Shown piece by piece: positions 36,567 through 45,565 of a stretch of 64,000 bases of DNA. This stretch comes from Pseudoalteromonas xiamenensis (GTDB lineage: Bacteria > Pseudomonadota > Gammaproteobacteria > Enterobacterales > Alteromonadaceae). Below the pieces are notes generated by a model. It saw nothing but the letters and a program-made list of their open reading frames with translations. It was not told the DNA's origin and did no database searches. Numbering within the stretch: position 1 is the first letter of the stretch; each line of letters begins with the position of its first letter. A program made the translations under genes and the position numbers. The DNA is taken from assembly GCF_042431545.1 (NCBI RefSeq), contig NZ_JBHLYX010000016.1; one strand, 5' to 3'.

Positions 36567-37025
36567 ATGAAAAATTTAGAAACAAAAATTCCACCTGTCT
36601 TTATCGTACTCGTTTTGGGAGCGCTAATGTGGGCCGCAAAACAGATGACACCCGTGTTACACAACACAACGTGGCACATTGCGGTGGCCTGTTTGGTGTT
36701 TTTAGTGGGGGTGGGCGTTGCTGTGAGTGGTGCGGTAATCTTTAAGCTTGAAAAGACGACGGTAAACCCGACTAAACCTGACACAGCATCCCATCTGGTA
36801 ACCCAAGGGATCTTTCAATTCACGCGAAATCCTATGTATTTAGGGATGTTGTTTACACTAATTGCTTGGGGTATTTATCTGTTTGCACCGATAAATATTT
36901 TGTTCGTAATTGTCTTTGTGTTTTACATGAATCACTTTCAAATTCGTCCTGAAGAGCGTGCGATGCGAAAATTGTTTGGAGAAGAATTCGAGCAGTATTC
37001 GCGTAAAGTTAGACGTTGGATTTAG
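36567..37025 (+). CDS. Isoprenylcysteine carboxyl methyltransferase (ICMT)-like membrane protein
   Basis: A 152-residue membrane protein with about four to five helices. The C-terminal half has the family signature: LVTQGIFQFTRNPMYLGMLF (RNPMYLG motif) and a cofactor/glutamate region HFQIRPEERAMRKLFGEEFEQYSRKVRRW. Bacterial ICMT/PEMT-like proteins probably methylate lipids or small molecules using SAM; no substrate is known here. It is divergent from eptA, sharing the intergenic region 36330-36566, but the PmrA-type box is oriented toward eptA. Confidence 0.85.
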   Translation: MKNLETKIPPVFIVLVLGALMWAAKQMTPVLHNTTWHIAVACLVFLVGVGVAVSGAVIFKLEKTTVNPTKPDTASHLVTQGIFQFTRNPMYLGMLFTLIAWGIYLFAPINILFVIVFVFYMNHFQIRPEERAMRKLFGEEFEQYSRKVRRWI

Positions 37026-37048
37026 AAAGTGGCCAAACGGCCACTTTT
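37026..37048. terminator. Bidirectional terminator
   Basis: Perfect 9-bp stem AAAGTGGCC (37026-37034) / GGCCACTTT (37039-37047) with AAAC loop, in between the converging ICMT-like and ThrE-like genes. T-rich tails follow on the plus strand (TTTTAC) and the TTT of the stem arm on the minus strand. Confidence 0.8.
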
Positions 37049-38273
37049 ACAAACTTTTTTTCGGTGGAAGTGCAACGTTTGCGAAAATTAACCCTGCAAC
37101 GAGCGACATAAAAATGAGGAACGTTTGCTGACCAATGTGGTCCGAGTGCACAAAACTTTGACCTTCAATAAGCGAGTTGAGGCCAATATAGGTTTTTGAG
37201 CCTGGCACTAACACGATAAGTCCTTGCATAGCCACAATAGAAGCAGGCGCATTGACTAAGCGATTAAAAAAGTTACTGAACACACCGAGGGCGAATGCGC
37301 CTATGAATGTACCAAGCGCATAATCAAAATAAAACGCTGCACCGATGCTTGCGGCATAGGCGATAAACCCTGCTGCGATTGACCAAGATGCATGGCGAAG
37401 CTTGGTTCTAAATACCACGATAAGGCTGGTACACAACGCAAAAACAGCAAGCCAAGCTGTCCATTTCGGTAATGGATCAGGCTGGACAAAGTCCGTTTGA
37501 CCGAAAATAGCAAACCCTAGTGAAATACCCACAAAAGCGCCAAAGTACAATTTAAAGAGCAACATAATCGCATCCATAAATCGCGCAGTGCCAGACACCA
37601 GATGACGAGCAGAAAGTTCAGCAAATGCGAGCGCCAGAGCAAGTCCGGGAATAAACACAATAATGGACGACAATACCACGAGGCGAATGTTGATTTGCGG
37701 GTCGACGTAAACACTAATCGCGCACGCCAGCAAACCAGAAACAATAGCAACCAATGGTTCAAGCATGTGCAGAACACGTTTTGAACGGCCTGACCACAGC
37801 ACGAAAATAAACACAACAAGCGAAATCAGTCCTGACCAAATAACGTCATTCCAACTAGTCCCCATCAGCATTGCAAATGCGCCACCGGACATTAAAAATG
37901 CCAACGCATTAAACCATCGACTGTAAGGTGGTTTCTGTTTACTGATTTCTTCCAAGCATTTTTCAGCTTGTTCTGTCGTCAGTTCTCCAGACAATAGGCG
38001 ATTGACGACATCATCGGTGTCTGCCAATGATCCTAAATCATGGTCGCCCGGCTCAACTCGAGCAACATGAGTGTATTCTTCTTCATGCCCTTCAGTCCAA
38101 ATTACAAAGGTAACGGAGGTTGGTGACATGACGAATGACGATTTCAGACCCAAATGCGTAGCCACTTCCATGAGGTGTGCTTCCAATCGATATGCTGGCG
38201 TGCCGTACTTGTGGAGCATTTTGCCCAAGCGGACGATGAATTTACGCTTTTGAATAAATGTTGCTGAATTCAA
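37047..38273 (-). CDS. ThrE-family threonine/serine exporter
   Basis: A 408-residue protein fusing the DUF1212 hydrophilic-plus-membrane half (start FIQKRKFIVRLGKMLHKYGTPAYRLE, membrane helices from about 125 to 245) and the DUF3815 half (from about 265 to 400), as in Corynebacterium ThrE. About ten membrane helices. The family exports threonine and serine using the proton gradient. It follows a LacI gene on the same strand (217 bp gap). A 12-bp palindrome CGTCAATTGACG at 38383-38394 lies 109 bp upstream of its start. Confidence 0.85.
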   Translation of the reverse strand: MNSATFIQKRKFIVRLGKMLHKYGTPAYRLEAHLMEVATHLGLKSSFVMSPTSVTFVIWTEGHEEEYTHVARVEPGDHDLGSLADTDDVVNRLLSGELTTEQAEKCLEEISKQKPPYSRWFNALAFLMSGGAFAMLMGTSWNDVIWSGLISLVVFIFVLWSGRSKRVLHMLEPLVAIVSGLLACAISVYVDPQINIRLVVLSSIIVFIPGLALALAFAELSARHLVSGTARFMDAIMLLFKLYFGAFVGISLGFAIFGQTDFVQPDPLPKWTAWLAVFALCTSLIVVFRTKLRHASWSIAAGFIAYAASIGAAFYFDYALGTFIGAFALGVFSNFFNRLVNAPASIVAMQGLIVLVPGSKTYIGLNSLIEGQSFVHSDHIGQQTFLIFMSLVAGLIFANVALPPKKSL

Positions 38274-38382
38274 ATCTATGTTGCCTTGCTTATAAATAAA
38301 AATAAATTGGTTATATTTTAGCTAACCATCAAATTGATGCGAATTCTATACGTATTAACTGCGATGATACACCTTTTTTACG

Positions 38383-38394
38383 CGTCAATTGACG
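38383..38394. promoter_or_regulatory. Palindrome upstream of the ThrE-like gene
   Basis: CGTCAATTGACG, a perfect 12-bp palindrome between the LacI gene (ends 38491) and the exporter (starts 38273). It could be an operator, but it lacks the central CG usual for LacI sites and was not seen twice. Confidence 0.3.
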
Positions 38395-38490
38395 ATTTAA
38401 CTCATTGACACGACGAATGAAAATGAGTCGTTAACAAGAATGGTTTGTTCCTGTTTGTCTTCACGGCCCGAGGATTCTCATGTTCGTTTT

Positions 38491-39519
38491 TTATCCTGCC
38501 ACTTTCTGATCTGATGATGCGCGTGCTATCAGTTTTACATCCACTAAGGTGCGTAAAGGCGGTGTCGATTTATCGAGTAATTCCGAGAGCACTAAACACG
38601 TTCGTTTGCCAATTTCATTGGCATTAATATGGACGGAGGAAAGTGCGGGAGACATCATTCGCGAGTCTTCTAAGTCATCGAAACCAACGACTTTGATGTC
38701 TTTTCCGGGTTCTAAGCCCGCATTTCGAATTTCTTCTATGACCCCGTAGGCAATGACATCACTAAAACAAACTATCGCCTCGATGTCTGCGGATTGAGCA
38801 TATAATTCTTTGAAGGCTTCACGGCCGCCTTGTCGATTGGTTTGAGAAGGTACAATGACCGAAGGCGTATGTTCATTGTGTAAACGCATGGCGGTGTTAA
38901 AGCCAGCTAAGCGTTCATGGTAGTCGGAAATATCTTCTGTACCGCCTACAAAGGCGAGGTTTTTCATGCCTTGCGAAAGTAGATGTTCAGTGGCAAGCAT
39001 CGTACCTTTTTGGTTATCAGGCAAAATAGTAGGCGCATCACTGTACTGTACTTCACGCATGATGTTAATAACTGGAAATCCACTTTGAATTAATTGATTA
39101 ACCCAATTTTTATCCGTACCTGGGGCTGGACACATAACGAACGCGGCAACGTTGTATTCTTTCAAGGTATTGACGACTTGCTTCTGGCGTTCAAATGACT
39201 CATTGGTGTTTACCAGCATCGGTAACATACCGAGCGCACCGATGTGTTTTTCCAGTCCGATGGCGAGCTGTGCAGAGTAGGGGTTGGTTAAGTCATTGAT
39301 GACAATGGCGACTAGGTTAGAGCGTTTACTTCTAAGTGCTGCGGCATCTCTATTGTATACGTAACCTAGTTTCTCGATTGCTTGAAGTACTTTCTCTCGA
39401 CTTTTATCGCTGACTTTATCACTTTGTGTAAGGACCAAAGACACCGTAGATTTAGAAACTTGTGCTTCTTTGGCAACATCAAAAATCGTTACTTTTTCAG
39501 GTTTGTTATTGTTATTCAT
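38491..39519 (-). CDS. LacI-family regulator, target unknown
   Basis: A 342-residue LacI/GalR protein with HTH VTIFDVAKEAQVSKSTVSLVLTQ (VTIFDVAKEAQV, SKSTVSLVL), hinge AAALRSKRSN and sensor domain including VVGFDDLEDSRMMSPALSSVH. The SKSTVSLVL recognition helix is of the MalI type. I chose ATG 39519 (MNNNNKPEK); an ATG at 39543 would add eight residues. Unlike the other two LacI genes here it has no sugar gene beside it. Neighbours are a ThrE-like exporter and an S9 peptidase. A remote regulon is likely. Confidence 0.83.
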   Translation of the reverse strand: MNNNNKPEKVTIFDVAKEAQVSKSTVSLVLTQSDKVSDKSREKVLQAIEKLGYVYNRDAAALRSKRSNLVAIVINDLTNPYSAQLAIGLEKHIGALGMLPMLVNTNESFERQKQVVNTLKEYNVAAFVMCPAPGTDKNWVNQLIQSGFPVINIMREVQYSDAPTILPDNQKGTMLATEHLLSQGMKNLAFVGGTEDISDYHERLAGFNTAMRLHNEHTPSVIVPSQTNRQGGREAFKELYAQSADIEAIVCFSDVIAYGVIEEIRNAGLEPGKDIKVVGFDDLEDSRMMSPALSSVHINANEIGKRTCLVLSELLDKSTPPLRTLVDVKLIARASSDQKVAG

Positions 39520-39801
39520 GATTTTTGTTTCAAACCAACTCAATCAGTTGGCGAGCATTCATTTATTATTAACGAAGTGTATCCTATCTTGTCAGCGTAC
39601 AAAAGAATCAACCAATTCAATTTAGAATATTGACTCAATTCGGACTGCCTATGTTAAAACGAACCTAAGTAAAATAGGGGTGAGCGTCGCGGTTTGCTTT
39701 TCTACGGTGTAAAGATGTCATATTAAATGTATGAAAAGGTCGCATTTTTTTGCTCTTCTAGTATTATTTGCTGAGTTTTTCAAAACATCGAGATTAAAGT
39801 C

Positions 39802-42276
39802 ATGTTGAAAAAGTGGTTAATGTGTTTATTGGTGTCATTTTGCGTAATTGCACCAATGGCAAGTCAGGCTACGGATACTGAATATCAAATGCCTTCTCCT
39901 GCCATTGCTTCGGTGGTCGATGCAAAGCTTCTCCCTACCAATGTATTGTCACCAGACGGCGCTTGGATGGCGTTATTGGACCGCAGTCGCGTATTGAGTT
40001 TGAAGGACCTCGCCAAACCCGAAGTTGGACTCGCGGGCATACGTTTCAATCCTGACACTCGCATTAAAACGACAACTCGATTATACGATACATTAGAGTT
40101 TAAGCACGTTCAGACAGGGAGCATTATTCCGCTCAATCAATTACCTGAAGGTAAAATTGCCTTTCCGAGTTGGTCGAGCAACTCTCAGTATCTGGCCTTT
40201 GTGGTTGCAGGTGACAAAGTCAGCACACTTTGGCTGTACGACGTAAAAACGCGTAAGTTACAGCAATTGAGCGAACTTGCGCTTAATGCATTTATTACCG
40301 AACCCTATGAGTGGCTTCAAGACAGCAGCGCAATAGTTGCTGCGGTTGCGTCAAATCACAGTAAAACGCCTCCTGAAGCAGAAAAAGCAAAGCTGAAGCC
40401 AGTTATCCAAGAGTCTAAGGGCGAAAAAGCGCCCGTCCGTACTTATCAAAACTTGTTACAAACCCCTCATGATGAGGCGTTGTTCAAGTTTTACGGGCAA
40501 ACACAATTAGTAAAACTGACTTTAGATGGCCGAGTGCAAGGTATTGGTCCTGCGCTTATTATTTCCGATTATGCGGTATCTCCAGACGCCACGAATCTGT
40601 TAATCGCGATGATTGATGAGCCATTTTCCTACCAGGTTCCCTATAAACGTTTTCCTACCGTTTGGCAGATTTGGGGCATGCGCGGACACCCACTCTATGA
40701 ATTGGCTAGAGTCCCATTAGCAGAAACTATCCCGCAAGGTTTTGACAGTGTTCAGGCTGGACGTCGCGAATTTCAATGGCGAGCTGATAAAGGGGCGACG
40801 GTTATTTGGGCGGAGGCTCAGGATGGCGGTTCCATGAAAGCACAAGTGCCTTTTCATGATTATTTGTACTCAATTAGTGCGCCATTTCGTCGTGAGCCAG
40901 AGTTATTTGCGAAAATGGAATGGCGATTCAGCCACATAGATTGGGCAGACGATAATGTTGCGCTATTAAGTGAATGGCGTTTCCAAGATAGACATGTAAG
41001 AACGCATGTTATTTCACCGCGTAACGCAGATGAAAATCGCGTGCTGTTTTCTGAGCGCAGCTATAACGACAGTTATAAAGATCCTGGCTCTTTCGTTATG
41101 ACTTACAACGATTTAGGTTCAAAAGTGGTTAAATTGGTTGGTGGCCGCTACATGTATCTGGTCGCAGATGGCGCTTCGGCGCAAGGTAAACAACCTTATC
41201 TGGCTCGTTATGACATTAAAACAAACGACGTTAATAAAGTGTGGCAATCAGAAGCTCCGTATTATGAGCGCGTCGTTTCGGTGTTGGACGATGAAGGAAT
41301 GCAATTTATCACATTGCGTGAATCAGCAACGGAGCAACCGAATTACTTTCTGAGAAACTTAGCCGATAGTTCTATTACGCAGTTAACACGATACGACCAC
41401 CCATATCCTGATTTTATTGGGGTGACAAAAGAAGTTATCAAATATACGCGGGAAGATGGAACACAGTTAAGCGGCACGTTGTATCTTCCTGCTGGGTATA
41501 CAAAAGAAAAGGGACCACTACCAGTTTTGATGTGGGCCTATCCGCTAGAGTTTAAAGATAAGGCCGTTGCATCGCAGATGCGAGAATCGCCGTATGAGTT
41601 TAATTACATTGGATTCTGGGGGCCAATGCCATATCTATCGAAAGGCATCGCGGTGTTTGATGACCCGAAAATGCCCATCGTTGGAGAAGGTGATAGCCAG
41701 CCAAATGACAGTTTTATTCCGCAATTGGTTTCAAGCGCAAAAGCGGCGGTAGATACCTTGGTTGAGCGTGGTATTGCTGATAAGAATCGTATTGCGATTG
41801 CGGGGCATTCTTATGGTGCGTTTATGGTGGCTAATTTACTGGCGCACAGTGATTTATTTAAAACAGGCATAGCTCGAAGTGGGGCATATAATCGCTCGTT
41901 AACACCTTTTGGATTCCAAGGTGAAGAACGCGACTTTTGGCAAGCCCAAACGATTTACTCGCAAATGTCCCCATTCTTCAATGCGGATAAAATCGATGAA
42001 CCGCTGTTGCTTATTCACGGCAAGGAAGATCCAAACTCAGGTACGTTCCCAATGCAATCTGAGCGGATGTATGCAGCCCTCAATGGGTTAGGTAAAACCG
42101 CTCGATTAGTTATGCTTCCCGAAGAAGGGCACGGATATAAAGCTCGCGAAAGTATTATGCACGTGTTGTGGGAACAAGAACGTTGGCTTGATAAATATCT
42201 AATGCCGGAGGGCGTTAACAATGATCAACCAACCAAAGCCGTCATGGAAATCCCGGTGATACAAAATGAAGAATAG
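39802..42276 (+). CDS. Secreted S9-family (prolyl oligopeptidase-type) peptidase
   Basis: An 824-residue protein with a signal peptide (cleavage near ASQATD), an N-terminal beta-propeller (about 50-540) and a C-terminal alpha/beta-hydrolase domain. Triad: Ser670 in GHSYGAF, Asp743 in HGKEDPNSG, His777 in EEGHGYKA. The arrangement and the FDDPKMPIVGEG block resemble the glutamyl-peptidase-type S9 group. It probably trims peptides in the periplasm or outside. A terminator follows directly, and the convergent NPP gene ends beyond it. Confidence 0.88.
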   Translation: MLKKWLMCLLVSFCVIAPMASQATDTEYQMPSPAIASVVDAKLLPTNVLSPDGAWMALLDRSRVLSLKDLAKPEVGLAGIRFNPDTRIKTTTRLYDTLEFKHVQTGSIIPLNQLPEGKIAFPSWSSNSQYLAFVVAGDKVSTLWLYDVKTRKLQQLSELALNAFITEPYEWLQDSSAIVAAVASNHSKTPPEAEKAKLKPVIQESKGEKAPVRTYQNLLQTPHDEALFKFYGQTQLVKLTLDGRVQGIGPALIISDYAVSPDATNLLIAMIDEPFSYQVPYKRFPTVWQIWGMRGHPLYELARVPLAETIPQGFDSVQAGRREFQWRADKGATVIWAEAQDGGSMKAQVPFHDYLYSISAPFRREPELFAKMEWRFSHIDWADDNVALLSEWRFQDRHVRTHVISPRNADENRVLFSERSYNDSYKDPGSFVMTYNDLGSKVVKLVGGRYMYLVADGASAQGKQPYLARYDIKTNDVNKVWQSEAPYYERVVSVLDDEGMQFITLRESATEQPNYFLRNLADSSITQLTRYDHPYPDFIGVTKEVIKYTREDGTQLSGTLYLPAGYTKEKGPLPVLMWAYPLEFKDKAVASQMRESPYEFNYIGFWGPMPYLSKGIAVFDDPKMPIVGEGDSQPNDSFIPQLVSSAKAAVDTLVERGIADKNRIAIAGHSYGAFMVANLLAHSDLFKTGIARSGAYNRSLTPFGFQGEERDFWQAQTIYSQMSPFFNADKIDEPLLLIHGKEDPNSGTFPMQSERMYAALNGLGKTARLVMLPEEGHGYKARESIMHVLWEQERWLDKYLMPEGVNNDQPTKAVMEIPVIQNEE

Positions 42277-42277
42277 G

Positions 42278-42305
42278 AAAGGCCCGAAAGGGCCTTTTCT
42301 TTTAT
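42278..42305 (+). terminator. Terminator of the S9 peptidase gene
   Basis: Stem AAAGGCCC (42278-42285) / GGGCCTTT (42290-42297), GAAA tetraloop, then TTCTTTT, two bases after the stop codon. Confidence 0.92.
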
Positions 42306-42315
42306 AGATATGCAA

Positions 42316-43524
42316 TTAATTAAGTGACGCTTTGATGCTTGCGCCATCAGAATCAATAGGGCCAAGTAACTTTAAACCCAGTATTTTGGCAACCGTTGGG
42401 TAAACATCAAGGTTGTTGACCTCCGTTAATTCAAATCCTCGCTTAAATGCAGGACCTTTGGCGATAAAGATTGCGCCCATGTCTTTGGTGAAAGCATAAC
42501 CATGCATGCCGTGTTCGGTTGAGGGTCTCTTGTACTTGAATGTTCTAGGTGCAGTGGTTTCAATGAGAATGTCCGCTAAGCGGCTATCGTCTTTGATACC
42601 TCGTTCGAGTAATGTCTCTTTTGACAAGACGTCATAACGACCAGCGCTTTCTGACATCAGCTGTTTTTTAATGTCATCAATTGAGACTGTTGAGGTCGGT
42701 TTCTTGTAAAAGTGGACTTTGGTTGCGCCATTCAGTATCGCGAAATCATTTTCCGATACACCAAGTTCCTTTACTAAAATTGCTTTTTCTGGGTCTACTT
42801 GAGACATTCCGTGGTCAGATACTAAAATGAGATTCACGTCTAACTTCAGTTCTGCAAGGCGCCTATCGAACTGACCAATTAGCTCATCTACGCGCTGCAC
42901 AGCCTCTTTCGTTTCTTGCGCATTCGGCCCAAATTTGTGTCCTTTGGAGTCTACTATTGAAAAATAGCCCGCGATTAATTCAGGTCTTTCCGATTCTGGT
43001 AATTCGAGCCACTGGACCATTTGGTTAATGCGATTTTGATAATCACTGTATTTAGAATAGTGATAATAATAAGATGCTGTACGTCCATTAAATCGTGCAT
43101 CTGACTCAGGCCAAAAATACGTTGCCGCTTTCACGCCCTGCATTTCGGCCAGATTCCAAAGTGGAATGCCGGATAGCCATGTACTGTCTTCAAGTCCATC
43201 CCCCATTTCATAACATTGCTCACGTGCTTTATCGCAGAAATGATTATCTACAACACCGTGATTGGAAGGTAGTAATCCGGTGACGATGGACAAATGATTT
43301 GGAAATGTTTTGGTAGGATAAACAGGTCGCATGAATTGTGCTCGAGTACCTTGCATTGCAATGCGTTTTAGGTTTTCTGCGCCGTGTTTTTCAATGTAAT
43401 CCCATCGAAAGCCATCTAAAGAGATGAGTACGACCGGTGCGTGTTTGGCTGATACACTAGGAATCCAGATTATTGTCATCAGGAAAAACAATCGGCGAAG
43501 TAGATGTGCGTTACGTTTAAACAT
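42316..43524 (-). CDS. NPP-type nucleotide pyrophosphatase/phosphodiesterase
   Basis: A 402-residue secreted enzyme of the alkaline-phosphatase superfamily (signal peptide ending near SVSAKHA). The metal-binding Asp37 (LISLDGFRWD) and nucleophile Thr73 in PTKTFPNHLSIVTGL are exactly those of ectonucleotide pyrophosphatases, followed by SNHGVVDN, LVSDHGMSQVD and STEHGMHGYA. It splits phosphodiester or pyrophosphate bonds of nucleotides and may scavenge phosphate or nucleosides. It is full-length for a bacterial NPP and monocistronic. Confidence 0.9.
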   Translation of the reverse strand: MFKRNAHLLRRLFFLMTIIWIPSVSAKHAPVVLISLDGFRWDYIEKHGAENLKRIAMQGTRAQFMRPVYPTKTFPNHLSIVTGLLPSNHGVVDNHFCDKAREQCYEMGDGLEDSTWLSGIPLWNLAEMQGVKAATYFWPESDARFNGRTASYYYHYSKYSDYQNRINQMVQWLELPESERPELIAGYFSIVDSKGHKFGPNAQETKEAVQRVDELIGQFDRRLAELKLDVNLILVSDHGMSQVDPEKAILVKELGVSENDFAILNGATKVHFYKKPTSTVSIDDIKKQLMSESAGRYDVLSKETLLERGIKDDSRLADILIETTAPRTFKYKRPSTEHGMHGYAFTKDMGAIFIAKGPAFKRGFELTEVNNLDVYPTVAKILGLKLLGPIDSDGASIKASLN

Positions 43525-44241
43525 GTTTTATTAATTGTCCCTAAAAGTGGTCGAGTCAGTATTCTAATTGCGCAATATGTAATGAAAACGAATTTTGCTC
43601 AAAATGAGGCGAACCGACAACATTTTGAGGCAAAAATGGCATTTCCGAATCGAACTCACGGTGTCACTTAATTGAATGGAATTAGTTGAGCGGTTGGATT
43701 GTGAATTTGGAATCAAGTAATTAAAAAAGACTTCAATTACATAAATTTAGGCGCAACGTAAAGTAACTTAATATTTACAAACACCCAAGGTCCAGATCAA
43801 ATTTGTATTAAATTGTAATCAATTGCGCTTGATCTGAGTAAAAATATTGTTCTAAACTGCACATCGTACAAGATAAGGATATAAATTTTGGTTAACTTTT
43901 GCCGTAACCAAAATAATTAATAGAAAGGAAATCGGAAACTTTTCCGCAAACAGAGATGAATCACTTTGGCATTCTAAACTGCCGACGTGTGGTTTATTTT
44001 TGTTTCGTGAAGGCTAATGCTGTGTCTAGCCTACCGTCTTTTCTAACGCTCATTTTGCAGGCACATTTGACTCATATTCGTTGTCATGAACATCAGTACG
44101 AATATAGCGGTGCAAAAAGCTGTTTATTTCCTTATCACTTATGATTTTTTGAGTTTACATTCTGCTTTTAAAGTTGACTCAATACACGAATTATTAATTT
44201 TGTAACAGCAAAAATAAACTCTCGGTGTTTAAAGGATTAAA
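43525..44241. other. Long AT-rich intergenic region upstream of the five-gene envelope operon
   Basis: 717 bp with no supported gene; a 62-codon frame at 43956-44144 has no coding character. It holds two notable inverted repeats: CAGATCAA/TTGATCTG (43793-43800 and 43829-43836, 28 bp apart) and a hairpin ATTTTGGTTA/TAACCAAAAT (43885-43894 and 43905-43914) with a 10-nt loop. These could be part of a regulated promoter or an mRNA leader of the operon starting at 44242. No terminator was recognised. Confidence 0.5.
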
Positions 44242-44787
44242 ATGAAACGTTTAATGACACTATCTATTTTCACTTCCGCATTATTGCTCTCAGCTTGTAA
44301 TTCAACGGAGAAAACAAACGCTTCGGAAATGGGGATGACTATACCAAGTTGGGTGACTAATCCAACCATCGAAAAAGGATTTGCAGCCTCTTCATGCGTA
44401 CTGGCCTCAAACAGTTTTAGTTTAGATAAGAGCCAAGCTGCAATGCTTGCACGAGATGAAATTGCGAAACAAATCGATACGCGACTTTCAAGTTTGCAAG
44501 AAGCGTTTTCAAAGAAAGCGCAATTGGGAAATGAAAATCTCGTGAAGGAAACCTTTAGTCAAACGATTGCGAATTTTACCGATCAAAGCTTGCAAGGAAC
44601 CATCGTCGAAAAAGTCGATTATGCGCAAATGGGCGACAATAAAAACGTATGTGTTCTCGTCACCCTTCCAGAGGAAAAAGCGAAGCATCTGTTCGAGATG
44701 CTTATCGCAGAAGGCCCGACAAAACTAGACCCAGAAAATGAAGCGTTGCTGTATTTAAATTTCATAAAATCTGAAAATAAACTTTGA
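44242..44787 (+). CDS. LPP20-family lipoprotein (operon gene 1)
   Basis: A 181-residue lipoprotein: signal with lipobox LLLSAC (Cys19), then an LPP20-like domain (SWVTNPTIEKGFAASSCVL, then ARDEIAKQIDTRLSSLQEAF, and CVLVTLPEEKAKHLFEM). LPP20 proteins are outer-membrane lipoproteins; FlgP of Vibrio belongs here. Residue 20 is Asn rather than Asp, so transport to the outer membrane is expected. It opens a five-gene cluster in which the next gene starts 7 bp downstream. No flagellar genes are near. Function is unknown. Confidence 0.75.
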   Translation: MKRLMTLSIFTSALLLSACNSTEKTNASEMGMTIPSWVTNPTIEKGFAASSCVLASNSFSLDKSQAAMLARDEIAKQIDTRLSSLQEAFSKKAQLGNENLVKETFSQTIANFTDQSLQGTIVEKVDYAQMGDNKNVCVLVTLPEEKAKHLFEMLIAEGPTKLDPENEALLYLNFIKSENKL

Positions 44788-44794
44788 GGTTTTT

Positions 44795-45556
44795 ATGAAC
44801 TCGGTTGTGGGCACGTCTGAGCGCGGTGAAAGTAAGAGTATGTTCGCTAGACTCAAAGACAAAATTATCGTTTTGTCTTTGTCGTTAATGGCGATTGGAA
44901 ATTGGTCAGATACTAAATCGATGATACAAGAAGCTTACGTTGCTGTTGTGTCTAATTTCACCAATGTGTATGAATACGAGTCCCTCGCAAAGGTTAATGT
45001 GGGCAGCAATATAGACTATATCTACTCCATTTTCGGTGCGCCACAACTCATCAAACCTTCAAAATATGATGATGCAGTAACTATCAATTATTATCTCGAT
45101 AAAAAATACATTTTAGCGCTACTTATAGAAGATAAAAGAGTGGTGGGATATTCCATTACTGGGCTTAAAGCTGATTTTCATCCCTACAGTCTACAGGATA
45201 AACAACCGATTCAATCGCCAACGCGTCTTGTCGATAGATTGGAAAATCTAAACGAGTTTTCAATAGACCATTTTAACGTTAAGTATTTCGTGCTTTTTGA
45301 AGATTTGGGAAAACGTTATTTGTTTAATCAAATGGCCTATGGCTTTGTGGATTATCAAGGGACGAAACTGGACGAATCGCTGCTTGTCGACGCCTACACA
45401 CAAGCAAATTCACCAGAGCCGGAAGACTCAATTGCATCGACGCTGAGTAAACTGGTTTCAAATGAAACCGCCAACTACGTTGCAATCACTGAAAAAGCGA
45501 TGCCACTTTTAGTGGATTCCATCCTTACTCAGTACGAATATCAGTTTTATTACTAG
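44795..45556 (+). CDS. Unrecognised membrane-anchored protein (operon gene 2)
   Basis: A 253-residue protein with a single hydrophobic segment near residues 22-40 (KIIVLSLSLMAIGNWSD) and no lipobox, so probably anchored in the inner membrane with the rest in the periplasm. The body has recognisable text such as VNVGSNIDYIYSIFGAPQLIK and YYLDKKYILALLIEDKRVVGYSITGL, reminiscent of small beta-rich domains; I have a weak memory of an E. coli/Vibrio family called ETEC_3214 with a similar pattern but cannot confirm it. GAGG lies just before the ATG. It is 9 bp from the transglycosylase gene. Confidence 0.55.
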   Translation: MNSVVGTSERGESKSMFARLKDKIIVLSLSLMAIGNWSDTKSMIQEAYVAVVSNFTNVYEYESLAKVNVGSNIDYIYSIFGAPQLIKPSKYDDAVTINYYLDKKYILALLIEDKRVVGYSITGLKADFHPYSLQDKQPIQSPTRLVDRLENLNEFSIDHFNVKYFVLFEDLGKRYLFNQMAYGFVDYQGTKLDESLLVDAYTQANSPEPEDSIASTLSKLVSNETANYVAITEKAMPLLVDSILTQYEYQFYY

Positions 45557-45565
45557 GACTTTGGC

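Noticed and set aside
43956..44144. 62-codon open frame in the long intergenic region
   Set aside because: No Shine-Dalgarno of note and irregular residue composition; no domain.
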